Shown piece after piece: positions 37,556-48,226 of a stretch of 64,000 bases of DNA (positions are counted from its first letter, which is position 1; each line of letters opens with the position of its first letter). Location: NCBI GenBank assembly GCA_036874045.1, contig CM072346.1:14980001-15044000 (forward strand). The letters are read 5' to 3'. A model generated the notes under the pieces. That model was not told the origin of the DNA, searched no databases, and saw nothing but the letters and a program-made list of their open reading frames with translations. Origin of the DNA: Cymodocea nodosa (lineage: Eukaryota; Streptophyta; Magnoliopsida; Alismatales; Cymodoceaceae). A program made the translations under genes and the position numbers.

Positions 37556-39220
37556 ATGGCCACCTCCTCCCTCCAACTCCTCCACGACCTCGACGCCGAG
37601 ATGTCAACCTTCCTCGCCATCACCACTCCGATCTGGTCCGCCACCACTACCTCCGCCCGCTTCCTACGCGCAGTCGACAAGCTCCTGGCCACCCTCCCCA
37701 GCCTCTCCCCAACATCCTCCCCCTCTCCCGAGATTCTCGACTTCGCCGATTCCCTCCTCCACAAGACCATGTCCCGTCTCGCCCACGAGTTCTCCCTCCT
37801 CCTCGACGACAACATCCTTCCCCCCACCCCCACCCCGACCCGTACCTTCTCCTTTGCCTGTGAAGAGCCCGACCCCGACCTTGACGAAGTCATCCCGGTT
37901 GCCAGGCCCATCCAAGACTTCAATGTCATCATCGACGCCTTGTCCCGTAGCACGATCCAGGATTTGGGAGACATCGCGAGGAGAATGTCGACCGCCGGGT
38001 ACGGGAAGGAGTGCGCTGACGTGTACAGCACGTCCAGGAAGGAGTTCGTCGAGGAGAGCTTAGCGAGGCTTGGGATTCGTCAGTCGGCGGCTGAGGAGGT
38101 GCACGACATGGAGGTCTCCGAGCTGGAGATCGAGATTCAGCGGTGGAACCAAGCGGCCAAGGTAGTTTTCCTGATTCTCTTTCCCAGCGAGCGGAGGCTG
38201 GCCGATAGGGTGTTCGTGGGGATGCCCCCCTTGGCGGACCTAGGGTTTGCCGATGCGTGCAGGGAGACGGCTATCTTGATGCTGGAGTTCGCGGAGGCGG
38301 TGGCGGCGGGGAGCCGGGCACCTGAGCGCTTGTTCAAGATTGTCGATATGTACGAAGTGCTGAGGGATTTGTTGCCGGAGGTTCAATTGGTGTTTGCTGA
38401 CAGGTATTGTGGGAGTCTGGTGGAGGATTACAGGGCGTGTTGCGATAAACTGGGGGAGACGGTCAGGGGAATCTTCACCGAGCTGGAGAAGCTGGTTAGG
38501 GCCGATCCCGTTAGGTCGCCGTTACCCCGGGGCACGGTGCACCCTATCACGCGGTATGTGATCAATTATCTGCACGCCGCCGCGGTCGCGTGGAGAACGT
38601 TGGACGAGATAATGCAGCAGGAGGAGGAGGACGTCGTGGTGGTGGAGCAGCAGCTAAGGCCGTCGTCTTCGCTGTCGGCACAGATCGGGTGGATAATCGA
38701 GAGGCTGAATACGAACTTGGAGGCAAAATCCAGGGCATATGCGAATCAGGCGTTGAGTTATGTGTTTCTGATGAACAATGGGCAGTACATGGTGGAAAAG
38801 CTGGGGGCCTCGGAGCTGAAGCATATGGTTGGAGAGGATTGGATCAGGGGACAGGTGGGGAAGATACGGCACTGGCTCTCAGGGTACCAAAAGAGGAGCT
38901 GGACGAAGGTCGTAATGGCTGTTCAGGTTGGAAAAACTGGGGGCATCGGATCTGTGGATATCTTGAAGCAGAAACTTAAGTTGTTCAATACATATCTGGA
39001 GGAGATATGCAACGAGCAGAGGGAGTGGACGGTGATGGATGACCGGCTTAGGCAGGAGATAAGGGGAGCCGTGATCGGAGCCGTTGTGCCTGTTTACAGG
39101 AGCTTCCTGGAAAGAGGAAGGCGAGAGCTGCGGAAGGACATGAGCGCGCACATGAAGTATACCCCTGAGCAAGTGGAAGCTCGGATCAGGGAGCTTTTCG
39201 TACCAGCACAATCACGGTGA
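37556..39220 (+). CDS. EXO70: Exocyst complex component EXO70 family protein
   Basis: Subunit of the exocyst, which tethers secretory vesicles to the plasma membrane; plant EXO70 paralogues also act in autophagy and immunity (family knowledge). It is intronless with 554 residues, within the plant EXO70 range though on the short side. The N-terminal 130 residues are a less conserved coiled region rich in Pro/Ser. The Exo70 domain starts at about residue 190 and includes ELEIEIQRWNQAAKVVFLILFPSERRL, a GTVHPITRYVINYL block matching the family GVHPLTRYVMNY signature, AYANQALSYVFLMNNGQYMVEKL and a C-terminal KYTPEQVEARIRELF. The ATG at 37556 follows GACCG and begins a GC-rich 5' end typical of monocot genes. 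Subfamily is not assigned with confidence. Confidence 0.9.
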   Translation: MATSSLQLLHDLDAEMSTFLAITTPIWSATTTSARFLRAVDKLLATLPSLSPTSSPSPEILDFADSLLHKTMSRLAHEFSLLLDDNILPPTPTPTRTFSFACEEPDPDLDEVIPVARPIQDFNVIIDALSRSTIQDLGDIARRMSTAGYGKECADVYSTSRKEFVEESLARLGIRQSAAEEVHDMEVSELEIEIQRWNQAAKVVFLILFPSERRLADRVFVGMPPLADLGFADACRETAILMLEFAEAVAAGSRAPERLFKIVDMYEVLRDLLPEVQLVFADRYCGSLVEDYRACCDKLGETVRGIFTELEKLVRADPVRSPLPRGTVHPITRYVINYLHAAAVAWRTLDEIMQQEEEDVVVVEQQLRPSSSLSAQIGWIIERLNTNLEAKSRAYANQALSYVFLMNNGQYMVEKLGASELKHMVGEDWIRGQVGKIRHWLSGYQKRSWTKVVMAVQVGKTGGIGSVDILKQKLKLFNTYLEEICNEQREWTVMDDRLRQEIRGAVIGAVVPVYRSFLERGRRELRKDMSAHMKYTPEQVEARIRELFVPAQSR

Positions 39221-40800
39221 AGCGGAGCCCTTTACTATATTGGTGCTTGTATCATATGCTCATCTGCTTTATGGGTTTGGTTGAATCCATGGGCAGATTT
39301 AACACGCCCATTTTATTAGTCGATCTTCATTTGAATATGATGCAGATGCCAGATGGGTTGACGGTAGCGATAAAGGTACTGCTGCTTTGTAAAGTACATG
39401 AGATTCTTCGGTTGCACGGTTCACCCGTCGATATTCATTCTTTTTATCTCGGTGTGATTCAAATAAGTGGCCTAATGAATGGATATCCATGTTTTTACAT
39501 GCAAGTTGCTTATTTACGACTCAATAGATCCAGACTACTGAAAATTAATCTTGTGTCTCATAAAGTATAGTTATTGGATTCAGGATGTTTTCTTTTTGTC
39601 ATATTTTTGTTGAGACGCTTGTACCCGAAGGTTATGTAATACAAATATATTTTAAATTTGTTTTTGTGAATGATAGAGCTTTAATTCATCTTGCTTGTCT
39701 GCACGGGCCGTGATTGGTATTTCAGAGAGTCAGGCTGATTGCCATTTGGTAAGACACTCTTTGTGATGTGTAATCAACTTAATCTCCGGGATGCAGTGGT
39801 GCAAGTTACCAGCTATTCTAAGACATTACTACTGTTCATTTTGATTGGTCACTTGGGCATTTATTTTGCTTCCTTGGATGCAATGGTGCTTGACTGCTTC
39901 TTATGATGTTGCAAACCATTTGTATTTGGATGCTGTTGTGGTAAACTAGGAAACTACAGATGCAGATTATAAAATTGCATGATCTGGGTGGAAGACCAGT
40001 CGAGATCTCATACTAACCTTTTCCATTCCACAAAAATTCCAAGCCTCTGATTCTGTATTTGAAATTAAACACAGTGCCGATGCTCTATTTCTGATCAGGA
40101 AGAAAACCAGCAGTGACAGTCTGCATTGCCAGATGGAGACTATGATTTCGTCGACCAAAAAACTTGCTCTTAGTGTTTATCATTAGCTTTTTAAATTAAC
40201 GCGGATCTGCAATCCTCTTTTCCATCAGATCTTATTTACTGCTGTGGGTTGGAGGTACTTATTCTTCTTTAATGGTTGTCATTGAAAGGCCAATTATTTA
40301 ATTGATGCTGTAACATTTTCTTTTGCAAGTGAAAGGTAATCATACAGATAAAGTAGAAACAACAGAACAACACAAGTAAACTAACAGACACAGTTATAAG
40401 GAACAAAGAAGTCAAAATGAAACAAAGAAAGATCTAGTTGTCTGTCATCTTGAGCTTGTCGCCCCATCTCCTGCAGACCACAATGTCGGTTCCAGAGTTA
40501 GTAGGGGCATTATTCTTAGCATCAGCATTACTCAATGCAAGCTAAGTCCCATTTAAAGTTGACCTCGTTCAAAATGTCTACTCTATCACCTGAAGTAAAA
40601 ATATTAAGTCAAAAAGAAGTAAGACCAACAACGTTATTGAATATCAGGGTAATATTTAAGAAAAATATATCAAAAGAGATTATTTCTGTTAATCCAAGAA
40701 ATCTAAAGAAAAGCAAGGATTAAGGAAAACCAAACCATTTTAGGAATAGAAAATTTAAGTTGTTTGTAAAGATCGAAAAAAGAAAATAAGAAATCATCAT
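39221..40800. other. EXO70 3' flank and intergenic DNA
   Basis: Contains the EXO70 3' UTR near its left end. The 300-base blocks after 39,600 show no coding potential or known repeat. Confidence 0.4.
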
Positions 40801-42500
40801 GAAAAAGGAGTCTAGGATTATTAAGTAAAAACATTCAAGTTAAGTACACTAAGACCACCAAATAGCTTGGGTCTACAAGCTTTCTCTCAACAAAGTGATA
40901 TTTAGGCTTACTGTTAATGCCACCTTTAAAAAAAAATATTTTCCTGATCTTGTTGATGATAGATTCAACTCTACAAGGGAGATTTAACTTGGATAAGGAA
41001 AATATAGGTAAAGAGTACAGAAACGAATTCACCCAAGCTACTTTTCCAACCATCCAATTTCAAATCAGGTTTATCAATAATTTTTGATCAGTCATTAAAT
41101 TTTTCTTTTTCTAAGTGCAAAAGTAAACCTAAATAGGTAAAAGGAAGATGTTGAACCCTACAGCCTATCAAATGATAGAAAAAGTCAAGATGATTCTCAT
41201 CTCATCTAAGTTGATACCTGTTAGAGAAGATTTAGCAAAATTAATTTTAAGACTTGAGATAGCTTAGAAAGTAACAAAGAACCCTCTTAATATTGATAAT
41301 ATTTTCAATAGAGGGTTTAAGGAAAATCAATGTGTCATCAGCAAATTGGCTATTAAGGATATGCAAGCTGTTAGAAGGGGTTTGAATGTCTCGAAAGAGT
41401 GAATTGCTCTTTCCAAGTTGAAGCATTCTATCTAAGAAATAAGTAACAATTAGAAAGAGCAAAGGAGAAAGGGAATCACCTTTCCTAGGGTTGTTAGATG
41501 ATTTGAAAAAACCATAGGGGGGGGGGGGGGGGGGGGGGGGGATCCATTAAAAATGACAGAGAACTTAGCAGTTGTAATACACATTTGCATCCAGAGTATA
41601 CGTTTTTCTCCAATGCCTAAGCCCCTAAGATAATTAAATAAAAATGTCTGGCTCGCATTATTAAATGCTTTTTCAAAGTCTAATTAAAGTAAAAGACCTT
41701 CAAATTTGTTTTTGTATAAGAAGTGCAGAGTTTCTTGCGTAGATAGAAAGCAGTTATGAAGCAACCTACCTTTAAGAAAGGCTTCTTGGGAGATGCCTGT
41801 ATTATCGTTAAGTATTAGACGAAGTCTGGTACCTAAGCATTTGGTAATAATCTTAAAATAATCGTTGAACAGGCTAATGGGTCTGAAGTCACCCACAGAG
41901 TCGAAACCTACACGCTTAGGAATAAGGATTAAAAAGGTATTATTGATGAGTCTTAAGACGTTGACATCATTATTGTTGTAAAAATCATTCATAATATTAA
42001 GAAAGTCAGATCCCAATATTTCTTCATGAAAGAAGAAGACGGGAAACTCATCAGAATTAGAAGATTTATCCTTCGCCAAAGAAAAAACAGCATTCTTAAT
42101 TTCTTCAGGAGGAGAGAAGGGGATTTCCAGCTGCTCAAGGCTGGGCTTTTTGTGTGGAATGATGCCTCTCAATCAATGCAAGCAGAGAAGTTTGTCCCAT
42201 TATTAAAGAGGTTTTTAAATAAGATTTTTAGAATCATAATAATAAGCGTCATTAATATTAAGAGAGGAAATGTGACTTTTCCTACGCTTTCAATTAGTAG
42301 GTTTGTGAAAGAAAGAGGTGTTTAAATCTCCTTCTTACTGCTTCCAATCCATTTCTTCGACAAGAAGCAACTTATGAGAGTATTCATTAGATCTCTTTCA
42401 ACAAGGTGTAAGGAAGTGAATTTTGCTTTGAGATCAAGCAAAATGGAGTCTAAAGCTTAATATCTTTTAAGCTGGAAAGGTGGTGGGACTGATTATCTTT
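40800..42500 (-). mobile_element. Non-LTR (LINE) reverse transcriptase remnant
   Basis: Minus-strand pieces of a LINE ORF2 appear in the right order from high to low coordinate. They are a degenerate FFH-containing block near 42,300, then FSPPEEIKNAVFSLAKDKS and FRPISLFNDYFKIITKCLGTRL (42172-41684), then KGDSLSPLLFL at about 41,480, then the catalytic-site phrase FADDTLIF (41345-41322), the LINE form of YADD. A downstream segment at 41053-40835 (AWVNSFLYSLPIFSLS, KIRKIFFFKGG) matches the connecting region after the RT. Stops and frame shifts break it, and a 25-base G-run (41517-41541) lies between the segments. No endonuclease or RNase H part was recognised. Confidence 0.75.
41517..41541 (+). 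repeat. Poly-G run of 25 bases inside the LINE remnant
   Basis: An uninterrupted run of 25 G, readable directly. It interrupts the RT frame between the conserved blocks. Run length is unreliable in most sequencing technologies. Confidence 0.9.
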
Positions 42501-42901
42501 AATCCAATTTTTAATATTTGCTTTAAGGCAATTGAGTGATAGCTCAATCTCTTTGTTTGGCAGAGTCTGTTGCAGAACTTGCGGGATCTGGGATTTTAAT
42601 GTTTGACATAGTCTGTACCTCAATCTCCCACACCACCTTCTACAGGTACGACATTTTCATCAATTTAAGAGGCATTTATTGCTGCTGCTTCTAGATTTTG
42701 TCCAAAGGACCCAAGCCGACGCTTGTTCAAGAAGAAAAAAGGTGTTGTGTAAATCTGGAAAAACTGAAAGATAAGCATATGATATCATTTTTGTACAAAC
42801 CTGATTTGAGATTTATAACACTGGGTGGGAAGAAAACTCCGTGTCAATCAACCACATAACCCCTTCCTAACCATATAAACAACCTAGTGAACTGAACTAT
42901 T

Positions 42902-43555
42902 TCACAACTTCCCAACCACGGTATCATTGTTGACGTCGTCATTGTTGAGCCATCGATACACTTCCTCCATGTCAATCTCTTCAAGTTGGTCCAAATCCCA
43001 GAGGTAGGAACCAGCATCCCCAATACATCCTCGTTGCCCCATCTCGAACCCATCTTGCTCTTTCAGGATTAAGGTGGAGTTAGCCGCAGCGGTGGAAGAC
43101 GCATTGCCGTGGGTGGGAAGATTAAGGAGAGCTGCGGAACCGTACATCAACCTGGCGGCCTTGTCGTAGGCGAGTGCGGCATCGTGAGGGGTAGAGAAAG
43201 TGCCCAACCAGAGGCGTCTACCATTGTTGGGTTCCCTTATCTCGGCCACCCATTTACCCCAAGTCCGCTGTCTGACTCCTCTGTAGCTAAACCTGGGGTT
43301 CTCTGGACCTCCTTTCCCCTTCATGCATCCTTTTCTCGATCCCTTGGCCTGTGCCTTGCGGCCGCCGCCCTGCGCGACACCTTTCCATTTCGACAGCACT
43401 TCTTCCACACTTTGAAATCTCCTCCGTCTTGCCTTCTCCACCCTGTACATATGATTGACGCGGATCACATCTGAATCATCGTTATTCACGCACCTGAATT
43501 AGCATTATCCAACACGATTTCTGAGAACGTACCCGTCTGACATGGGCTTGGGCAT
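42902..43555 (-). CDS. DREB2-type AP2/ERF transcription factor
   Basis: AP2-domain activator that binds DRE/CRT elements (A/GCCGAC) in drought- and heat-responsive genes (family knowledge). The main frame encodes [16 protein letters not shown], the A-2 (DREB2) signature just before the AP2 domain, then [22 protein letters not shown] and [10 protein letters not shown]. The domain has the Val14 and Glu19 typical of DREB proteins. The C-terminus is acidic ([13 protein letters not shown]), a plausible activation region. My preferred model has a 23-base first exon (43555-43533, MPKPMSDG), a 90-base intron (donor GTACGT, acceptor TACAG) and exon 2 at 43442-42902, giving 187 residues. It is analogous to the short first exon of other DREB2 genes. 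Without splicing, the first Met in the main frame is at 43450. The start is therefore uncertain, but the domain call is firm. Confidence 0.8.
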
Positions 43556-45022
43556 GGCAAGGATGCTGGATTCTCTTTGTTGGTCTACCGCCGCTGCTAC
43601 TGTTCTTGCTTTCTCGTCGTTGGCTTGGGCGCAAGGTGGGTCAGACTCCTCTCTCTTCTTCTTCTTCTTGTTCTTCCTTTATCAATGCTTTGTATACGTA
43701 GGTTTCCGTCGATGAACTTACCCTTATAAGTGGTGTTGTCACGAGTGTACGACTTCTTGCGGACGAAGAAATCCTTCAAGACTTCAAAACGACCTTTCCG
43801 CACGGAAGCGTGTTTACCTTGGCCGACAAGGCTATTCATATGGAAATTTCTTCGTACTTCGTCATCTATTATATTCTTATTGTCCGCATTCCTAATAATT
43901 AATATATATTTAAATCTCCTAAATATTTTCTTAAACGATAGAACGTCACTATCATCCAAAGTTTAAGAAGTTACCTATTATAAAAATCGGCGTAGAAATT
44001 TCCATTAGTCAATAAATTTTCCTATTGAACAAGAAATAAACCGTAGAAGAGAAGGAAAAACTTTGGTAGCAGCGTCCAATGCTTAGACCATGTTCAGAGT
44101 TTTTATATATTTCTTAATTTTCTAACAGACATTTATTATTATTATTATTATTTAAAATATAATGAATTAATTAATATATACTTAATACAAGTGAATAATA
44201 TTAAAAAGTCCTGACGTGGAGCGTGATGCCTGACACGACGTGGACGTCGATGACTTTTGGATGATTCTGGAGCCTGCTCCTCTTAAAATCGGATTTCGAA
44301 AACTTGTCGACATCTATTAATTCGGATTCTCGGGTGTGTGACAATCCGACCGGTGATTAGCTCGTTGACCGTAAGCGTGGGTTTTGTCGTACACGACAGC
44401 TCCACCTTCGATCCGTATGTGAGTCGGATCGGAGTCGGCCGTCTTGGTCTGGGCTCAGACTTAGGCTTGAGCCCGGAGTGGAAGGCCTGGGCTGGGCTGA
44501 CCTGTGTCCACTTGGTGGCTTCTAGAATATGCAAGACCAGGTTGAGCCGGATGGGCCATGGCGATTAGGAAAAAAATATTAAAATATAGTCATTAAAATG
44601 AGTTTTCTTTTCGTTAGCAAAAAATTAATAATTCTTATTAATATAACACTAAATAGTTCTTAGTGGTGCCACCAGGGAATTTTCCCGGTGGCGCTTATTT
44701 TTTAAAATTAAAATATATTTATTTAATCGATTTATTAAATTTCAAGTTTAATGTAAGTAATATTAATTTTCATTTTTAAATGTGAAAATCAATAGTTGAA
44801 ATTTAATTAAATTGGCAAACTTTAAGACCTTTACACATGGATGGGTAAAATTTTTATCGTGTATTTATAGTCATCTAATAATAAAATCTCTACAGTTACT
44901 TTCATGTCCTCAAAAAATAAAGACGACATTAAAAGAAAGAAAGTTGCCTAATGACTAATGTTATCACTTGGAAATTTACCTTATATGCTGTTGACTTTGA
45001 ATTAATCGATGGATGAAACGTA

Positions 45023-45048
45023 CCCCCCCCCCCCCCCCCCCCCCCCCC
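45023..45048 (+). repeat. Poly-C run of 26 bases
   Basis: An uninterrupted C homopolymer in AT-rich intergenic DNA, directly visible. Its length is likely to be inaccurate. Confidence 0.9.
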
Positions 45049-45689
45049 TCTTAGTTGTAAAAATATACATATATACAAAGACATGTGGGTAGAAAAATAT
45101 TTTAAGAATCACAAATAAAAAGAAAAGTGTCGGCCAACAACCGAAACGTCATAAAGGAAAAGGAAAAGAAATATGCTGCAGGTGGGGAGAATAAAAAACA
45201 AGATAACGCGTAAAATAATATAAAAATAAGGTCATGGAAGAATACATGATTTATCCCAAACTTGTTCTATAACAAGATACAAAATGTTTCCTGGGTTTTA
45301 AATCAATAATAAATAAGTGAATTCTCAGAGTTGTTGTCATGTTATGTCATCAGTTAATCATATTAACAATTGTGTTGTCATATTTGTTATTTTAATCATA
45401 ATTACAAATCTAAGTGTGGTTGATCGTTTACTTTATTATATGTATGTAAGATGGCTTACAGCTAGTATGAAAGAAATCTTCTAGTGGTCGACCTTATTGT
45501 CTTTTTTTATTAGATAGATATTCATAAATGCATGCTGAAATTTTCACTCAGTAATAAATATGCCTCAGATTAGAATGAAAATTTAATGCATAGTTGATTA
45601 TAATATGGATTGTAAGGAAATGATGAGATTCTATTTCTGAAACTTAAAGGAACAGGTGCCTACCATGAGGAGGATTGAACATGTGTATT

Positions 45690-45709
45690 ATATATATATA
45701 TATATATAT
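45690..45709 (+). repeat. (TA)n microsatellite
   Basis: About ten TA units are directly visible in intergenic DNA. Confidence 0.9.
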
Positions 45710-46469
45710 CAGTTTGGAAAATAAAACAAGAGCCAAATCAATCGTAGCAGTTTCAAAAATAGATGATAATCAAATCGAAACATAACATATAATTTAACTA
45801 AATTAAACCACAATAACAACTCTAATTGAACTGTGTCCCCCCTTAGGGTGTACCTCAAGAAAGTATCCAACTTTAATGTGACCACAACTTGCCCAACTTG
45901 CAAGGGAAAAAAGAAAGATTGCAATGAATGAACAAGGCATGGGGGAAGGTGAGGAGGAAGCATGCATGAGAGTGGTGTTGCTGTACATAATCTCAATTGG
46001 ATTTGCTCTAGATTCGGTGGATTCTGCTCACATAATCCAATGGAATGGCACATGACAACCTGTGGACAGTGGAGGTGGTAGTGTGTCATTTCTTAAGCAT
46101 GGTATCAGTATACTAGAGATTAGGGTTTAAATACAAGCCATGTTGTTTCCTTTTTTTCTTTTTTTTTGAAAAAATGCAGGTTTCAACTTTGAAGAAAGTA
46201 CAAGTAAATTGTTGTGTAAAGAAAACTATCATGCATGATATTATTTATGGGTATATGCATGGTTTGATATGAGTTGGAGTCATACCCCCCATCCCTCCTT
46301 CACAAGCATCCCCCTGTGGCCTCCTCCTCCTCCTCTCTCCCCATCCCAAAAGACCTTACTTGAGGTGTGGAAAAGATTTTAAAACATTACCCAACACCAA
46401 CAAAACAAGTTGCTTCATGGGATATTTGGTGGTTTAAACAAAACCCCATGAATCAAAAAAAACCAAAGG

Positions 46470-46491
46470 GAGAGAGAGAGAGAGAGAGAGG
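46470..46491 (+). repeat. (GA)n microsatellite
   Basis: About eleven GA units are followed by an A-run. Confidence 0.9.
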
Positions 46492-47647
46492 AAAAAAAAA
46501 AAAACTTTCAGGGCTTGGTCATGAGCATTCCCAAGGCATGCTCATTGGGGATGGTGGTTGGTACCAACTTGTCTCCTTAATTAAATTTGCCACTTGCCAA
46601 GTTGATATGTTCATCATGTAACAATTAACCATACTTGGGAAATCATGTTAACAGTTGAATCATCTAACAGTTAACCATTCCATGACTTGAATCACATAAG
46701 AAATTAACTCTGGATTTTCATAATTAGGGCTTGAAGGGAGTTGCCGATCATGTCCTGAATGAAATATAACCACTTGTCCATCCATCCTGTTAGTAGTTTC
46801 AATTAACCCTAAAGAGTGTCAATAATCATTGATTCTGGAAAGGAAAAATTGCTCACATGAACAAACGGCCTTGTCTTGTAGAGATACAGCTAATTATACA
46901 TTCTCATAAGAACTACTACTCATAAGAAGCAACCAACACAAGCTACTAATTGTATCTACTAATTCACATTTTTGTCTACTTGCATATTGAATTCCTAATG
47001 CTTTCAGGAATTCTTTTGTTACGAAAGTTAAAAAGTACTCAAACCCTAGTTTTTAAAAATTCATTAATGCAAACCTTTAAAAGGACCATCTATGGCTACA
47101 CATGATAACTTGACAACCTAATGCAAGTGGTTAAAATATTTCTTAGGAATTAATAACTCGTCCATATACAATCTGCTATTAATTAGTAGAGGAAAGAACA
47201 ATATGTCCCCTCAGTCATTATTAATTAACCAAAGCAAAATATTTCATATCTTTATACTTAAACATCCTCATTAAAAATCATGCCAACAACAATATATGAT
47301 TATAAAACAACAGATCGATGCCACAATTAGTCATCACTTTCCTATGAAGAATGAGGTACCAGGTTTCAAGTGAATTTAGACAAAAACACACTATCATCAT
47401 CAAAAAAATAATTTTGGATCTTCCTGTCCATGTTTAATGGCATAAGTATTTCTAATTTGAACCGCCAATATCTCATTTTCTTATCATTCAATGTTGGTTT
47501 TTTGGTAATTTTTTTTTTTTTTGATTTCTCGTTGCTATTTAAACTCAAGCTTGTCGGCCGAGGAGGAGACTCCCTCCACGGCGACCCTTCTTGCGTGCCA
47601 CGCCCATATCCGACCGCCGGGCCTCCTCTGCCACCGCCGCTGCCATC

Positions 47648-48226
47648 ATGACATGCACCAAGACGTCCTCCTTGGCCAGCCAAAAGCTCGACCTCTCTTG
47701 CACAATCCCGGAGTCGGTGGCCGGGCACCACGCCCACTCCGTCGGTCCCAACCAGTGCTCCTCCACCGTGATCCAACACGCCACCGCCCCCGTCCCCACC
47801 GTCTGGTCCGTCCTGCGCCGCTTCGACAACCCGCAGGCCTACAAGCACTTCGTCAAGAGTTGCCAGCTCCTCACCGACGGCGGCGACCACCTCGCCGTCG
47901 GGACCGTCCGCGAGGTCCACGTCGTCTCCGGCCTCCCCGCCGTCACCAGCCGCGAGAGGCTCGAGATACTGGACGACGAGGCGCACGTCATCAGCTTCCA
48001 GGTGGTGGGCGGCGAGCACAGGTTGGCCAACTACCGGTCCGTGACGACGCTGCACCCCTCACTGACGGGGGGGACGGTGGTGGTAGAGTCGTACGTGGTG
48101 GACGCGCCGCCGGGGAACACGCCGGAAGACACCAAGGTATTCGTCGACACCATTGTCAGGTGCAACCTCCAGTCCTTGGCCAGGACGGCCGAGAACTTGG
48201 TCAAGAGAGGGATGGCGATCTCGTAA
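47648..48226 (+). CDS. PYL: PYL4-like abscisic acid receptor (PYR/PYL/RCAR)
   Basis: Soluble START-fold ABA receptor that, when bound to ABA, inhibits clade A PP2C phosphatases and releases SnRK2 kinases (family knowledge). Intronless, 192 residues, both typical of the PYL4-6 subfamily. Visible signatures are VGPNQCSS at 32-39, VWSVLRRFDNPQAYKHFVKSC around 52-72 with the ABA-carboxylate lysine at 70, the gate SGLPA at 94-98, and the latch HRL at 124-126 within VGGEHRLANYRS. Also visible are VVVESYVVD around 144-152 and the C-terminal helix with FVDTIVRCNLQSLA. The ATG at 47648 is the first in the frame, which is open upstream but lacks Met. The gene is strongly GC-rich. All gate and latch residues needed for function are intact. 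Confidence 0.95.
   Translation: MTCTKTSSLASQKLDLSCTIPESVAGHHAHSVGPNQCSSTVIQHATAPVPTVWSVLRRFDNPQAYKHFVKSCQLLTDGGDHLAVGTVREVHVVSGLPAVTSRERLEILDDEAHVISFQVVGGEHRLANYRSVTTLHPSLTGGTVVVESYVVDAPPGNTPEDTKVFVDTIVRCNLQSLARTAENLVKRGMAIS

Larger units (their letters stand above)
43556..47647. other. Intergenic DNA between the DREB2-like and PYL genes
   Basis: No coding gene is supported. Bases 44,210-44,570 form a GC-richer patch with several dyads but no ORF of known family. There is a 26-base C-run (45023-45048), a TA run at about 45,690-45,709, and a GA run at about 46,470-46,490. The last few hundred bases before 47,648 are the PYL promoter and leader, with a T-run at 47,509-47,522. Confidence 0.4.

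Noticed and set aside
37441-38031. 196-codon minus-strand ORF opposite EXO70
   Set aside because: The EXO70 frame matches a known family over its full length. The reverse ORF arises from GC-rich third positions.
43597-43959. 120-codon minus-strand ORF upstream of the DREB2-like gene
   Set aside because: It has a lysine- and arginine-rich tail and no recognised domain; it probably arises from promoter or leader sequence. It was not joined to the DREB2 frame because no splice pair in frame was found.
45709-46089. 126-codon minus-strand ORF
   Set aside because: Hydrophobic but without a family match. It is next to a TA repeat and has no splice or promoter support.
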